DNA from: Bedellia somnulentella
Taxonomy: Eukaryota > Arthropoda > Insecta > Lepidoptera > Bedelliidae
Length of the DNA stretch: 64,000 nucleotides
Direction of reading: 5' to 3'
Assembly: GCA_963576735.1 (NCBI GenBank)
Contig: OY755197.1
Coordinates: forward strand, 4,414,501-4,478,500
Shown here: positions 32,332 through 44,981 of the stretch, piece after piece
Numbering within the stretch: the first letter of the stretch is position 1
Layout: each line of letters opens with the position of its first letter
The notes under the pieces: model-generated
The model's database searches: none
Seen by the model: the letters and a program-made list of their open reading frames with translations, nothing else
Told to the model about the DNA's origin: nothing
Position numbers and translations under genes: made by a program

Positions 32332-35300
32332 TTCAAAATTCGGTTGCATGTGTTGAGTGTTCCAAAAACCTGTACTGTAATTCTGTGAAGTATACTGGTT
32401 AAAAGGGAGGTAAAACCAAAAGTGTGGGGTCCCTAAAAGAGTAAATTAAGGCTAATTTCTGCAATGTTAATGAATATTTAAAAGTTATGTTTATATGTTC
32501 GCCTAAGATGTTCTTGTGCATCCTTATGTGGCTACAACTGACCAAATGGCTGGTACACAATACAAATATAACGAAGAAACTGAGACGATTGATCCAAAGA
32601 AAAAAACATTAGGTTTTGGCTATTTGTTGCCTTTTTCGTGACATTAATTCAATGATCATATGACCATTAAGCTTTTTAATGATTTCATCTATGAAACGTG
32701 TCATTTAAGAGGTTAATTTCACTAGTAAAACGACAGCACAAATTACACGAATAATTAAAATAAACAAAAAAAAGTAATTAGAAAATAAAATTGAGAAAGT
32801 TGCTTTCTGAGAAAAATCTACCATTTCATCACTACGAAACTATTCAGAACCTTTCAATTCTAGAAACAGATGAATTCTCATTCTCCGTCAGAGTTTCGTG
32901 AGATGAACCTATATTAACGCAGTGTATGATGATTGGTTGCTTCACCGAATGTCGCCACACCGAAGACACCATTGAAATAATAGCCTAGCAGTGATATAAT
33001 GCGCCCGAGTAGCGGGGTGCCTATACACCAATTCTCAACGTCTACCTGTGAGCCCTTGTCCTTATATTTAGACATCAAAAATCGTTTTTTCGACACTTCC
33101 AATCTGTGAAACTAGTTTGGAGAACACAAAACAATTTCTTTTGTCCGTCTCTCTAATGATTTTCGACACATTTCGTGGTGAATTTCTGCGAATGGCTCCA
33201 TGTGGGTTTTGGGCGGTAGATGTGAAAAAAATGTGTGCCGGCAGTGCGCTGTCAAATGGGGGTGTAATTTATTACTAAAAGGGAGGGAACCTTGACAAAT
33301 ATTGTGTAACCGACACTGAGTTTAGGATAAACAGATTCTCGGATTTTGTGTTACATTTCTCACATACATCCGGATCATTCTAGGTAAACTATTTTATTTA
33401 TGGCTGGTTGTAGAAAACGCATACCAAAAGTATGACGGAGCATGATTTTTGAACGTTTCAGTCGATTTGGTTAATATTGCATTCGTGGTTTAACGAACAA
33501 AGTTTAATAAACTGCTTTTTTAGATGAAAATTACTTGGGTTGATAGAACTGTTAAGTCTGTCTCCCTTGGAACCGTATTCTGAAAAATACAAGAATGTAA
33601 AATTGCATTGATGGAACTTCATTACTGCTGATATTTTACAATTAAACCACCGCGAAACAGTTAAAGAGCGACATCATTTGTCTCCAAATATTAATTTATT
33701 TTTCTAATGCGAAAAACGGCATTTCAATAATCTTCAGCTTAAGTTCTTATGTTACTTTTTAATTTGGTCCAAAAAATGTTAACCGTATTTTTAATCTAGT
33801 GACCAGTAGCTTAAACTTTTACCAATCCTGCCAAATTCTCGAAAGTAACAAATTGCATAAATCTCCGAAAACTTTTAAAGTCCAGTACAAACGGCTACAC
33901 TTTGAAGGTATTAAATCCTAATGTTAGGCTAACAAAGCAGACTTTCTACCTGATCTCCAATTCTTCGGTTCCTATTGTTCGAGTCCCGCGCATTCAAGCA
34001 TTTTTTGTACTTGTAAAAAAACTGCTTGTTAGCAAGTCCTCAGTTAAGTCCCCTTTGTCCATACAATGGCGGGTTACATATTTATAAGTGGGTCCAGGTT
34101 ACAGGTGTTTCCGAAATTGATCTGATATCGGTTTGTTACCGGTTTTTATTTAATTGACGTCTTTATTGATCATGTTTGGTTGATTCGGTGGCATGACGGG
34201 TAATAAACTCATCTTGGATTGATGTTAAACTGAAGTTTTAATTTTAACCTGACATGTTCATAGTGAGGACAACATGTTTCCATGAATGACTTATCACCAA
34301 TATCCCCTGATTTTGAAGTTATTTACATATTCCCCTATGTATATTTATGATTTTGAAAACCTAATTAATAGAGATCATTACTAGTATTAAAATAATATAT
34401 TATATCCAATCCAATAATTATGGATTTCTAGAGAACCTAAATATGAAACTGAAAAATCATGCTTTCTTTTAAGGTTCACATGTCGCAAATATGAAATGTG
34501 TTACAAATTAACACATAGTTTAAAATAACGCGGCAAAATTGAGCAACCATTTATTACATACGACGCGCCTGTGTTGGCGCACAACAAATACCTTTTTTAC
34601 CATAACTACCCGATTAGTTCTACCGGTTCTACCGTAAATTGGTAGTTTTTTTCATCGATCGGCTCAAACATTTTTATTTAGAGAAGACCGAAATTCGTTT
34701 CACTCCCGTTTACTCGACGAAAGATACTTATTACCTCCGCTGACTATACAAATATTTTGTGTTCCGTATTTTCTGACTGTGTCACGGTTCTTCAAGAGTT
34801 GATCGATTGAACTGAATGAAAATAGTTTTTGTGATGACTACTGAGGTTTGAGAGTAAATGTTCTTTATTCGTCGTTTTCTTAATAGGTTATAGTGTTCCA
34901 AATCTTGAGATATTGAGTTAAAGTTCGTATTTTGCTCGTTGTCAAAAAGAGATAAACTAATTTTGATGTTTCTTAGCAAATTGTAGTTTCATCGTAAAAT
35001 CTGCAAGCATTCTGCAAAAATTCAATATTTGTTTCTAAACTAAGTATTACTTGGAAAAACTCTACACCATTCAAATAGCATAACATATACTCTAAGCATT
35101 TCTAACAATAAAATCCTCGAATTTAAAAAACATAACTCAGAAACAGAACACAAACATAGCAAGTATTTACTCGCCCACATCCCGAACAAATCACAACTAC
35201 CTACTAATATTTGTTTTAATACAACACAGTTAAGAGCATCCTGTCTGTCTATCTGTCATCTGATTAGATAAAAACACGTTACTGACTTGATTGTTTAATA

Positions 35301-36236
35301 ATCGCCAGGTTTCCTGCCCAGGATTAAGTTCTTAATCAAGAGCGCTTGGGAGAGGAAGTCAGTGGTTATATTTCTCTTAAAGGTCCACTTATAGGACGGT
35401 CATTTTGTATTAAGTTATAAACGAAATAGTTACCCGCGCTTTTGATAAACTTTCAATAAGTCAACGGGAAATTAAGCTCAATCGTTATTTTGCCCATGGA
35501 AGGAACTGAAAAGTTTATTAAGAATACTTTCATGTTTGTTTCTATCTCGGTTGTTTTTAGAGTACACGTTATTTCTCATGTCAGTGACGTTTTTTAAAAA
35601 GTCGCCTTAAATTAAAGCGATTCAATATGCAATTGCGAATTTTGGCATCTATTTTGTGTGCGGTTAAGAAGTTTACTTAATCATTCTTACTCTTAAAACC
35701 ATCTATAAAATATTCACCTTCCATCTTTCATCCATCCAACCTTCCATCACTTAGTTCCATTATTTTCGTACGAGACGTACAGCAAGGTTTGCACTCCTCT
35801 CACTACGCAGTATCGTCGTAGCACTATGATTCGCATCAATCAATCAATATTTTGATTCGCTTTACGATTAGCAGACAATTCTTAGTGCACATAACTACGG
35901 CACGTCTAAATTCTAGTTTCCACTTGATGAATGAGTACAATTTCAACGAGCCGAAAAAGTTTCGAAAGCCCAGGACTAAAGTCTGACGCCCACTACATTC
36001 TTGCAACTGGTTTTCTTGTCTATAGGAGCATAAAGTAAGTTAAGACGTTAAGTACTGCTTAGAACAATACTGTCTTATGCATCTGGATTGTCAAGAAAGA
36101 TCGATTTGAACTGCTTGTAGATTAGTTTCGTGGATAATTTGTATCGGAGTTGAGTCTCGTTTTTTATTTTGACTGGTGGTAGAGGTTGTAACCGTTAAAA
36201 GCATAGTTGAATTTTATAAATGCAATCATAATTAAC
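32332..36236. other. Long stretch without recognised repeats; one weak ORF
   Basis: 3.9 kb of AT-rich, single-copy-looking DNA, the longest repeat-free block in the left half. It contains the ORF at 32914-33102. Other frames are short and unrecognised. Confidence 0.5.
32914..33102 (-). CDS. Hypothetical small ORF, 62 codons
   Basis: Minus-strand frame from ATG (MEVSKKRFLMSKYKDKGSQ) to a stop after ATNHHTLR. The middle (GTPLLGRIISLLGYYFNGVF) is hydrophobic and could span a membrane. CTCACAG|GTAGACG inside it could be a splice acceptor. No family recognised. Confidence 0.22.
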   Translation of the reverse strand: MEVSKKRFLMSKYKDKGSQVDVENWCIGTPLLGRIISLLGYYFNGVFGVATFGEATNHHTLR

Positions 36237-36476
36237 ACGGTGTAGTGTCGACTGATAATAGAACTACCCCATTTCTTCCCGTGGGCGTTCGTAAGAGGCG
36301 GCTAAAGGTATTGGGGTTATTAAGTGATTTTAGGGTGATGCGTTTGGAGACCCATCACCAAAAACATTTACTTTACAATCTTTTCCCCACTCAACTTCCA
36401 AAAGTGCCTGAGGAATTTCTTATTGCAAAACTACCTTAAGCTTTCTCTTCTAGGGATCTATAGCCGTAAGTATGTA
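36237..36476 (+). mobile_element. SINE family A
   Basis: CACGGTGTAGTGTCGACTGA, CGTTCGTAAGAGGCGGCTAA, CTTCCAAAAGTGCCTGAGGA, CTATAGCCGTAAGTATG. Confidence 0.85.
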
Positions 36477-37175
36477 ACATTAGAAGAATAGAAACTCAAA
36501 GAAGAACAATCTATAAATTTCCTCAGACAGGGAAAAACTGCGGAGATTTATTTACCAACAGTTATGACACTTTATAAAAATTGATAAGCAAATTGAAGCA
36601 ACAACATAAGCAAGCAAAGTTTTTAAATAAATACAGATGAATTTCCATAATGACAAATTATTTCATCCCAAATAAATTTGAGATCGTTTACCTTTCCTTC
36701 AGTTAAAATCCAAATAGTTTCATGAAGTAACATACAGAGTAAACAGGTTAAATACACTGTTAGCAAACACGGGAAGAACCCTTAATCCAACGTTCACGAA
36801 ACCTAAATCAACGTCAAGATAATAATAACGTTCAAACAGAAGCGAAGAAACAATATTAGAGCAAACACTGGATGCGTTTGCGCATGCTATTTGGAAGGTA
36901 CAGTACCATAATATAATAAGCAATGTATCAACCTCAGGCACTAATTCTATATCATAAATATGGTATTTTGATGTTACCAAACTTTACCTTCATATGATTT
37001 CGTGTCATTTTGTCGCCTGGTAACCTAACCTTTCCTTTATGTCTGTACAAATTTTGTATGCGTAGAACTATATATTACATACACCATATTAATAGGAATT
37101 TTACATATCAACTGATAATTCGTTACGTGATGTTTATTAAGAATTTCTACATTAAACAATACATTTTGATTTTAA
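36477..37175. other. No gene recognised
   Basis: AT-rich; the small frames have no recognisable content. Confidence 0.5.
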
Positions 37176-37409
37176 TACATATACTCTCACGGCTATAAAT
37201 CCCTAAAAGGGGTAGCCAGAGCTCAGAAATTAGAATTTCCTCAGCCACTTTTGGAAGTAGAGTGGGGAAAAGATGGTAGAATAAAAGTTGTTGTTGATGG
37301 GTCTCCAACAGCATCGCCCAAAAATCCCTTAAAAAGCCCCAAGTCCGTTAGTCGCCTCTTACGTACACCCACCGGAAGAAATGGGGTAGTAGCTTACACT
37401 ACACAGCTT
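37176..37409 (-). mobile_element. SINE family A
   Basis: TACTCTCACGGCTATAAATC, GATGGGTCTCCAACAGCATC, GTCGCCTCTTACGTACACCC, GCTTACACTACACAGC. About 10 nt of the usual head is missing. Confidence 0.88.
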
Positions 37410-37443
37410 TATTTTGATTTTAAATAAGACGACTTTTGATAGC

Positions 37444-37798
37444 CCAGTGGGTAGAACACTCGGTTATCGTGCAAACGATTAGTGTTCAAATCCTGGGTCG
37501 GGCCTACACCAATTTGTCTTTTCTAAAGACATATGTGTGGTTAGTTTATCATGGTTGTTAACGGTGAGGGAAAACATCGTGAGGAAACCCACATGGCTGA
37601 GTTGTACTTAGTCATGTGACAGTGTATTCGTACAAAACGGCGATAGGCCTGCCCCCTATCACGTGAGTACACTGTCCATGCAAAACGTGGGTACTCTGAA
37701 CACCAGGTGACAAAGTCACGTGATGTTCAGAAGTATTAGTACCTCTGCCAACCCCTTCGGGGATATTCGGCGTGAACGTTTATGTTATGTTATGTTAT
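37444..37798 (+). mobile_element. SINE family C with 13 bp target duplication
   Basis: GACTTTTGATAGC occurs at 37431-37443 and 37799-37811. The left repeat overlaps the head (GATAGCCCAGTGGG), so this copy lost a few 5' bases and the junction formed at microhomology. The anticodon arm is ATCGTGCAAACGAT (head type 1). Tail GTTATGTTATGTTATG. Confidence 0.92.
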
Positions 37799-38062
37799 GA
37801 CTTTTGATAGCAATAGACTGTACCTCCATTACAATGCATGCGTCCATCTCGGTAGCTCACACGACCATGCTAACTGCGTGGACAAACTGACATTATCACC
37901 TAAATTTTATATGTATATGTTTAGTGTAGGCTGTGGGCCTTAAACATTCCTTTTAACTCAAAAGTTTAGTAAGGCTGCTTTTCCACAGATAGTTTAATGG
38001 AGAATAGTCGAAAAGAATAAGTCCTATATTTTCTTTAAAAAAATGTTATCGCTTCCATTATC

Positions 38063-38110
38063 CAACATACATATACCTTTAGTGTCAATTAGGGTAGGCA
38101 GAGACTTAAA
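38063..38110 (-). repeat. LINE family R, 3'-terminal fragment
   Basis: CATACATATACCTTTAGTGT and ATTAGGGTAGGCAGAGACTT: decayed tail and hairpin in reverse. Confidence 0.55.
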
Positions 38111-38739
38111 ATTATCTTGATTGTATATTTCCTTCGGACGCTGTATTTGCATCTGTACTGTACTGTACGCTGTATCTTCGCACTATTACATCTCACAATA
38201 AATATGAAAGCCACTGAATCACGTGTCATTTTATGTCACCTTAACCATCTCTTTAAGGATGTACCAGCCATGTTGGTTTTCAGCCTCACCTTTCAAGGAA
38301 ACGAATAAATGAATTCGTATGCCAATAAAATGTAATTAAAAAAGCCGACACAACAATAAACAATCAAACACACATAAAGTAGGACCCAATAATATATATG
38401 CGATGCGAGTCGTTAGTTTCGAAATGCTGCCTTGAGCGATACTTAACTTGTACCATAGCTTTATTTATAGACCTTAAATATTATTGGAAATAATTTTATA
38501 GAATAGATAACCGATGTAGATTTTGATTAACGTAATCCTATACTTTTTGGAGTTACGTAACAACGTTTTTGAGAATTAGGTGAGGAAGATGAAAGTATAC
38601 ATTTTTGTTGGAATAAATTATTTAAGATACTCCAATTACATTATAATCAAATAAAAATTGGGAAGAGAAAACAAAAAGGGATGTCAGGCACCATGTCAGT
38701 AATTTCGTGGTGGAATCTACAAATAGGAGATCCGTAGAT

Positions 38740-38850
38740 TACCCATAGAGACGTCAGAACCCTAAGGGTTGCGAGACTTAATGGGCAATCTTACGATTCC
38801 TGCGGGAAGAAATGGGCTAATGCCATTCAAAGCAGACACTACACAGCTAT
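38740..38850 (-). repeat. SINE family A, head half
   Basis: TCTTACGATTCCTGCGGGAA, GAAATGGGCTAATGCCATTC, AGCAGACACTACACAGCT. The 3' half is not readable. Confidence 0.7.
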
Positions 38851-39017
38851 GATGACTAAGCTAAAAGTGTAACAAAGAAATCTATAATTCTAAATTTCTA
38901 ACTTTACCTTTCGTCATGGGAATCCAGTCGTGTGTATGTTTAAATATAAGTCCGTATTATAACATCGATTTGATAAAGTAAATAAGTAAATATTGGCGGT
39001 AGAACGAGATTGCCGAG

Positions 39018-39128
39018 ATGCGTCGCCTCAGCTTACTGCTTACGATAATATTGACATTAGTTGCGCACGCGCATGGCAGGGTTGGCACGCGATTTATCTT
39101 ACATTATTTATTCAATAATGAGATTTAA
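39018..39128 (+). CDS. Short ORF with a signal-peptide-like N terminus
   Basis: 36 codons starting MRRLSLLLTIILTLVAHAHG. Two arginines, a run of about 11 hydrophobic residues and an A-H-A cleavage-type end are what a secretory signal looks like. The coding part (39000-39095) is richer in GC than its surroundings and overlaps no repeat. It could be the first coding exon of a secreted host protein, spliced at AGG|GTTGGC near 39081; that donor is weak. No family can be named from the signal alone. Confidence 0.3.
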   Translation: MRRLSLLLTIILTLVAHAHGRVGTRFILHYLFNNEI

Positions 39129-40316
39129 ATGAACATATTTACTTAATATACTACTATAAAACGAGTTGTATTTTTTTTGTTTAGTGATTTTCGTTTCATA
39201 TCGAACTATGGAGTTTGTTAACAAACAAATTAGGCATATAGAGACAATGTAAAAAATAATGTTTCTTAGATACACATCACATGTAAAAGGTATTATTGTT
39301 AACGTTTTTCTCAAGTAAAAATGTCTTTACAAAATCATTTGAAATTCGGTATCCTTTATAGTCTAAACCTTATAGTAAAGTGACAACCCTGAGCATTCAG
39401 TTCACACAGCGCTCGCATTCCAAAAGCACAATTTTGTCTTTTGTTTAATATTCGAAAGCTCACTATTATTTATATTGCAGCGGATTTGACTTCACTACAT
39501 TTCTTTATAGAACAACGAGGCACAGTTATGTTAAACAAACAATAAGAAATACCAGAGCGGTGAATTAAGTGGAAGTCGATTTATTCTGAAATACGTTGGT
39601 AAAGGATTTTTACCCACATTGCCCACCAATCACTTAATGTTAGTTAGTTTGTAATGTTAAAGTTAGGTAGTTAATGTAAGCAAGGGAGATGCTAAATACG
39701 TTTTTTATTTCGTTTCACATCGATATATAAAGAAATAGACATTGTTCAGTTTTAAAGTATTATCTGTTTTAAAAAAACCGACCACATATTTCTTTACATT
39801 CATTACTTAAAAAAAGATTTCCTATATTTCTTAGTAAAACTTATTTCTTATAGCTAATAAGCGTCGAACGTTTACATTTATTATCTCGCAGTACACCTCT
39901 AAAAGTGTTTCTTGGAAGGCTAGTTAAGGCTCCAATATTGACCTATGGCTACAGTAGCTTATTGGCCTTTTGGATTCTAGTGGCCAACTCAAATGTTTAA
40001 TCTTCATTCTGTCAATAACAGGCAAAGTTGTATTTTGGACGGTTACTTTGAGAATTTACTTCTATTTTTGAAAATTACTGGATTGTTTTCTCGGTTTTGA
40101 TTCGGAAGCATGTCGTTTTCATACTATAACCATGGTTATTCAGCTTAATACTGAGCTATTGTTGGTTACAGATCAGAAAATATACTAACATCATTAAATG
40201 TTGTCGTTGCTTGCAAATCTGAATAGTATAATACTTCTTTCTCAAAACGAGCACTTGAACTAACATTACAAAACTAAATATTTTCGTTTTAAGTATCTAA
40301 GCCGTCCATAGTGTCC
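39129..40316. other. No gene recognised
   Basis: AT-rich, single-copy-looking. Confidence 0.5.
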
Positions 40317-40952
40317 TTTTTAGGGTTCCGTAGCCAAATGGCAAAAACGGGACCCTTATAGATTCGTCATGTCTGTCTGTCTGTCCGTCCGTCCGTCCGT
40401 CCGTCCGTATGTCACAGCCAGTTTATTCCGAAACTATAAGAACTACATTATTGGAAATTCGTGCGTAGATGTATTCTGTAAACCGCATTAAGATTTTAAA
40501 ATAAAATCTGAAAAAAAAACCAAAATTTTTAGGGTTCCCCATACATAGAACTGAAACTCAAAATTTTTTTTTTCATCAAACCTATACGTGTGGGGTATCT
40601 ATCAATAGGTATTTGAAAATGATGTTGAGGTTTCTTATATCATTTTTTTCAAAACTGAATAGTTTGCGCGAGAGACTTTTTCAAAGTGCTAAAATGTGTG
40701 TCCCCCCCCCCCGTAACTTCTAAAATATGGGCATGATAATACTGAAAAAAATATATGATGTGTATTACTATACAAACTACTAACGAAAATTGGTTTGAAT
40801 GAGATCTAGCCCGTAGTTCTATTTTTAAACGTCATAAATCAAATTACTTACCTAATTTGGCTCCCATGATTTTCACACAAACGGGATTTTCTATATATAT
40901 GATAGTACGGAACCCTTAGTGTGCGATCCGACTCGCACTTGGCCGGTTTTTT
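40317..40952 (+). mobile_element. GTCY MITE, second type
   Basis: Starts TAGGGTTCCGTAGCCAAATG, contains (GTCT)n(GTCC)n at 40375-40410, and ends TACGGAACCCTTAGTGTGCG, then CGACTCGCACTTGGCCGG and a T run. AGGGTTCCGTA and TACGGAACCCT are inverted ends. This is a common Lepidoptera repeat. A C-run of 12-13 lies near 40703. Confidence 0.85.
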
Positions 40953-42189
40953 TTTACATTTCTTTAATATTTCCTAATCCGGACATCTTTAGGCATAAGA
41001 ATGGATAATTTAAACTGTCATATCCTTTTCAAAATTCGAATAGGGCTGAATAATGGATACGCCGTCGGCACTCAAATTTTGAATTGAGAACACTTGTTTA
41101 AATAATCAACCTCTATGATGTTCAATACATTTTACTTTTAATTTGACATATTTGCTGACAATTTTTTTTACATGGTACAAAAAAGAAGACAAAAGAAGAA
41201 TTTAAAAGAACGACAAATCTAGATTTTTTTAATACAATGAATATGATTGTACATTACCATTGTATGATATTCCAATATTGTATGAAAATTTGTGCTTGAA
41301 AGGTTGCAACAAAATTTCTCTAAAATTAATTAACTTATTAAAATAACTCTCGCATCAATCATATCGTAAGTTCTTTAATACAAGCCGTAAGCGTACAAGT
41401 TTTCTTATGCATTTTCCTTGCAGACAAGTTCCGAGACCAGTTTTAACTGTAAATAAATGGTTGATGTTGAAATTTAGTAATTTGCAGTTTTTGTCCATAA
41501 TATTTGCATGTACTGCCTGAAGAGTGATGGGGTTGACGCTACGTTCCATTTCATGTACCTATAGTGATGTCGAGTGTCGATGAAATTATTATCGATATAC
41601 GTGCTTCTGGAATATCTGGATGGATAATTAAAATAAGGTTATTAAGGTATATAAATCAAATATAAATACAATATTTATAGGTCATGTATTATTTATTAAA
41701 ATTCAAATTTGATCAGAGCAATATATTATAATCTATATGTTGTAACGATTTATCTTTCTTTTTTATGGAGCTGTGTTTAATCGAAATCCCTCTTTTTGTG
41801 TATCCCTAAGGTAGACTTGATTGATTTTGTTATGAATTATGACAATTTATTTATTATTTGTCGCCATCGTTGTCGTCATGTATACAACGCCACTATAAAA
41901 AATGGGTGTTCATATTTTACTCCAATTATAATGTTATTATGACAATTGACTAAGAATGGTTATTAAATTTTTATCATTACGAAAATCTACCTACTAAGCT
42001 TCCAAAAAAAATCAGTATTTATCAGTATATTGTACTTTTACTTTAGATAGAACAAAAAAATTATCTGAATCGATCAATAAACACAATCACACATATTTTC
42101 ATGTCCGAACTCAATGCGAAAATCAATTGCACGCACAAGATACACTCTAAAGATGTCATCATCAACAATTATAAGCAAATAAATAAAAC
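40953..42189. other. No gene recognised
   Basis: AT-rich. ATTATCGATATACG near 41590 is a lone DRE-like motif. Confidence 0.5.
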
Positions 42190-42450
42190 ATTGAAAGTCC
42201 ACGGCGAATCGATAAAATAAGGCACGCCGCGGTCTTACTACAAGCTTTCTTACAATAATGGCCGGGGCGTGGAACAAGGGCTCTCAAAAAACAGGTATAA
42301 CCTCAAAGCAGGTACCTTTGTATCGTTATTACGTGACGAGTATCGATAATAGTGGTGCGCGGGATTCTTGTGCGGGTTGAACAACTCAATTGACTGCCAT
42401 ACGCCATTTTGTCAGCGGCCATTTTAATGACTTATTCTTACATTTTTGAT
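42190..42450. promoter_or_regulatory. CG-richer island with TATCGATAA and GCCATTTT motifs
   Basis: Contains GAGTATCGATAATAG (42346-42360), which includes the DREF-type site TATCGATA. It also has two copies of GCCATTTT (the reverse reads AAAATGGC), a YY1/Pho-like core. Two short starts exist. Plus strand: ATGGCCGGGGCGTGGAAC at 42258, open for 12 codons to ACAG|GTATAA. Minus strand: AAAATGGCCGCTGAC near 42427, open for about 40 codons. No repeat matches. It looks like a promoter of a broadly expressed gene; direction undecided. Confidence 0.3.
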
Positions 42451-42526
42451 GTAGTAACTAGTCTTTGGATCTTATTTGATTATGATATTAACATCTCATA
42501 AAATCCAATTTAAAACAAAAACGACA

Positions 42527-42705
42527 GCGACATGATAGTCCAGTGGGTAGAACACCCGCCCGAAAAACAGAAGGGCGTGAGTTCCAATCCTGAGACGGGC
42601 CTACACCAATTTGTCTTTTCTAAAGTCATATGTGTGGTTAATTTATCATGGTTGCTAACGGTGAGGGAAAACATCGTGAGGAAACCCACATGGCTGAGTT
42701 TTATT
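42527..42705 (+). mobile_element. SINE family C with head type 2, 3'-truncated
   Basis: GATAGTCCAGTGGGTAGAAC, the CGCCC...GGGCG arm and GAGTTCCAATCC as at 12959-13328. The copy stops after ACCCACATGGCTGAGTT. Confidence 0.88.
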
Positions 42706-43095
42706 TCTTACGCATTTGCAAAACTTACAGATGATTTCTTAACATTACATACATATAAACTCATTTTAAAAGTTTTTGAAGGATCTTGCTGCTTGAAGAA
42801 AACGCACCACATTTGACCGCACGGTCTTTAATAATAGTTTATACGCAATAGCTCTCATCTTTATATAATTCAGTTCTGATTGAGTTATTAGTCTGTTTCA
42901 AGTTGAATTGGCTCTTGGATATGGAGAAAGAAAGGTTTTGAACAACATAATGTGATTTTGATACGTTTTTTGTTCGTATCGAATTAAGTTTAATTGTTGG
43001 TACGGTAGCTAGAGAGCTTCGTGTTGAAATAGGTGGTTGCGCCTTGATTGTGGTCCTTAAAGTTATTATTGTTTTTCAAATAATAATTTCTACTA
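42706..43095. other. No gene recognised
   Basis: AT-rich; a frame continuing out of the SINE ends at 42816 and has no recognisable content. Confidence 0.5.
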
Positions 43096-43352
43096 ATACA
43101 CATACATACATATACTCACTGCCATAAATACCAAAAAGGGGTAGCCAGAGCTTCAGATAAGCTAGAAAATCCTCAGCCACATTTGGAAGTTGATAGGGGT
43201 TAAAAGGTGGTGGAAATAAAGTATCTTTGGTGATGGGTCTCCAACCACATCGTCCAACAACCATTTTAAAAAAAGCCCCATACCCTACATCGCCTTTGAC
43301 GACAACCGTGGTTAGAAAGGGGTAGTGAAATTCTAAGCGGGCGCTGCACGGC
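43096..43352 (-). mobile_element. SINE family A (CACGG subtype)
   Basis: TACTCACTGCCATAAATACC, GATGGGTCTCCAACCACATC, GACGACAACCGTGGTTAGAA, GGGCGCTGCACGGC. Confidence 0.87.
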
Positions 43353-44376
43353 AACATTGCATCAGTATTTAACAAAACCATATTCTCATAAGTAAAAGTT
43401 CAAGAACCTCGGGAATCCCGTAAAACAAACGCCCATATAAAACGACTTAACTTACAATTTAATTATACGCCAACATCTCACTTAAACCTCTTGCGCATAA
43501 ATTATTAATATAAAAACGGTGTGACTATATCGAATCGAATAATTAGACGGGTATTTGGTCCTTTCAGATGCGTAGGCGCACGTTGTATGTATGACGTGAG
43601 TTTAGGGTTGTCAACCGCCGAAAACTGGTATTATTATCTATATTATTGTACTGTAAATATTTTTATGTCGTTTGCAATAAAAAGTGTTTTTATAATTTAG
43701 TTTCTATTTTTAGGTGAGATTATTTACTTGATTACGATTATTTACCTTATGAAATATGGTTTGAAAAATGATTTGAGTGTTATATAGTCTTTACATCGGC
43801 TAAACTATCTCTTAATAGGATATAATAAATCAAACGATACCAATAAGAGTGGAGCAGCAATAATATGAGCTAATGTATTTTTATGATAAGATGATGTAGG
43901 TCAACACTTAATTTTTACAGTAAAAAAGTGATGTCGTCACACTTTATCTGCTTTGTGGTAACTAAGGAAATTATAACTCAGATTTGTCAATTTAATCCGT
44001 CTTATCAAAATGTTATATCTTTTCGTAAAATTCATGAAAAGAATGGCAATTTTGCAATTACACAAGTAGTGCCAATGTAAAATTTCTGAGCCTTACAAAA
44101 TATATTGAGGGAAGTAAATTCTTCAAAGGGCCAACCCTATTCAGGGCTAAGGATTTGGTCCATTGTACCTTAATTACGGTATGTGTTATCTGTCTCTGGA
44201 TCAGGATAATCATCATCTTCATTTATTTTACTTTTTTATATATTTTTAATAGAAGAAGATTTGAACAACTATTCAACGTTTTCAATTATTATGTATATTT
44301 TTTTCATTTCATACTAGTGTTATTTTGAATAAGCTAGTCACATACAGTGAAAAAAGACATCTATAAAATTATACAC
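43353..44376. other. No gene recognised
   Basis: AT-rich, no repeat or ORF of note. Confidence 0.5.
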
Positions 44377-44422
44377 AGGAAGAAATTGGGTAGTGCTATT
44401 TTAAGTTGACACTACGCAGCTA
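44377..44422 (-). repeat. SINE family A, head fragment
   Basis: AGGAAGAAATTGGGTAGTGC then AAGTTGACACTACGCAGC. Confidence 0.75.
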
Positions 44423-44734
44423 AAATTGAAATGATAAAATTACGATATTTAGAGTCTTAATACAGTCGTTTTACCAACATATTTTACTCATCTTAGTTTT
44501 TAATTGATGTTTTTTTTTAAAAAGTTAAAGGCAAAGCATAACAATTTCATAGAAATGATGCGTTGATCAAAAAGAAATTTCGTTCAATATGAATATATGC
44601 ATCGTCATTACATCTCAATGTTTGGGAATTACTCAGACCACTCAGATAGTAGATAGTAATACATTTATAAAGACGTTGCATACACCATAAAATAGCCCGA
44701 AAATCCCTAAAACTACGAACAAAAAATACAATTT
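44423..44734. other. No gene recognised
   Basis: AT-rich. Confidence 0.5.
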
Positions 44735-44806
44735 ACATGTGCGAGGATTGAACCCGGGACTGGCTAGTTCACAAATCTACCAACCACTGTATTACGGTGG
44801 ATGATG
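44735..44806 (-). repeat. tRNA-derived pseudogene or SINE head
   Basis: On the minus strand: TCCACCGTAATACAGTGGTT, GGTAGATTTGTGAACTAGCC, CCGGGTTCAATCCTCG. The D-arm region and B box are tRNA-like, but the start TCCACCG does not pair with the end CACATG, so no working tRNA. This is the only copy in the window. Confidence 0.5.
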
Positions 44807-44981
44807 TCTCCTTTGTCTCTTTTATATTCATAACTTAAGACGACTCTCTGCTTAGGCAGAAATATAAAATTATGGCAGATTGCTTATATATATATAGAAC
44901 ACCATTTATTTACAATAAGTCTACCCCTATTCTATAAATATTTTTTGACTTTAATTAAAACCATTTAACATATATTGTGTA

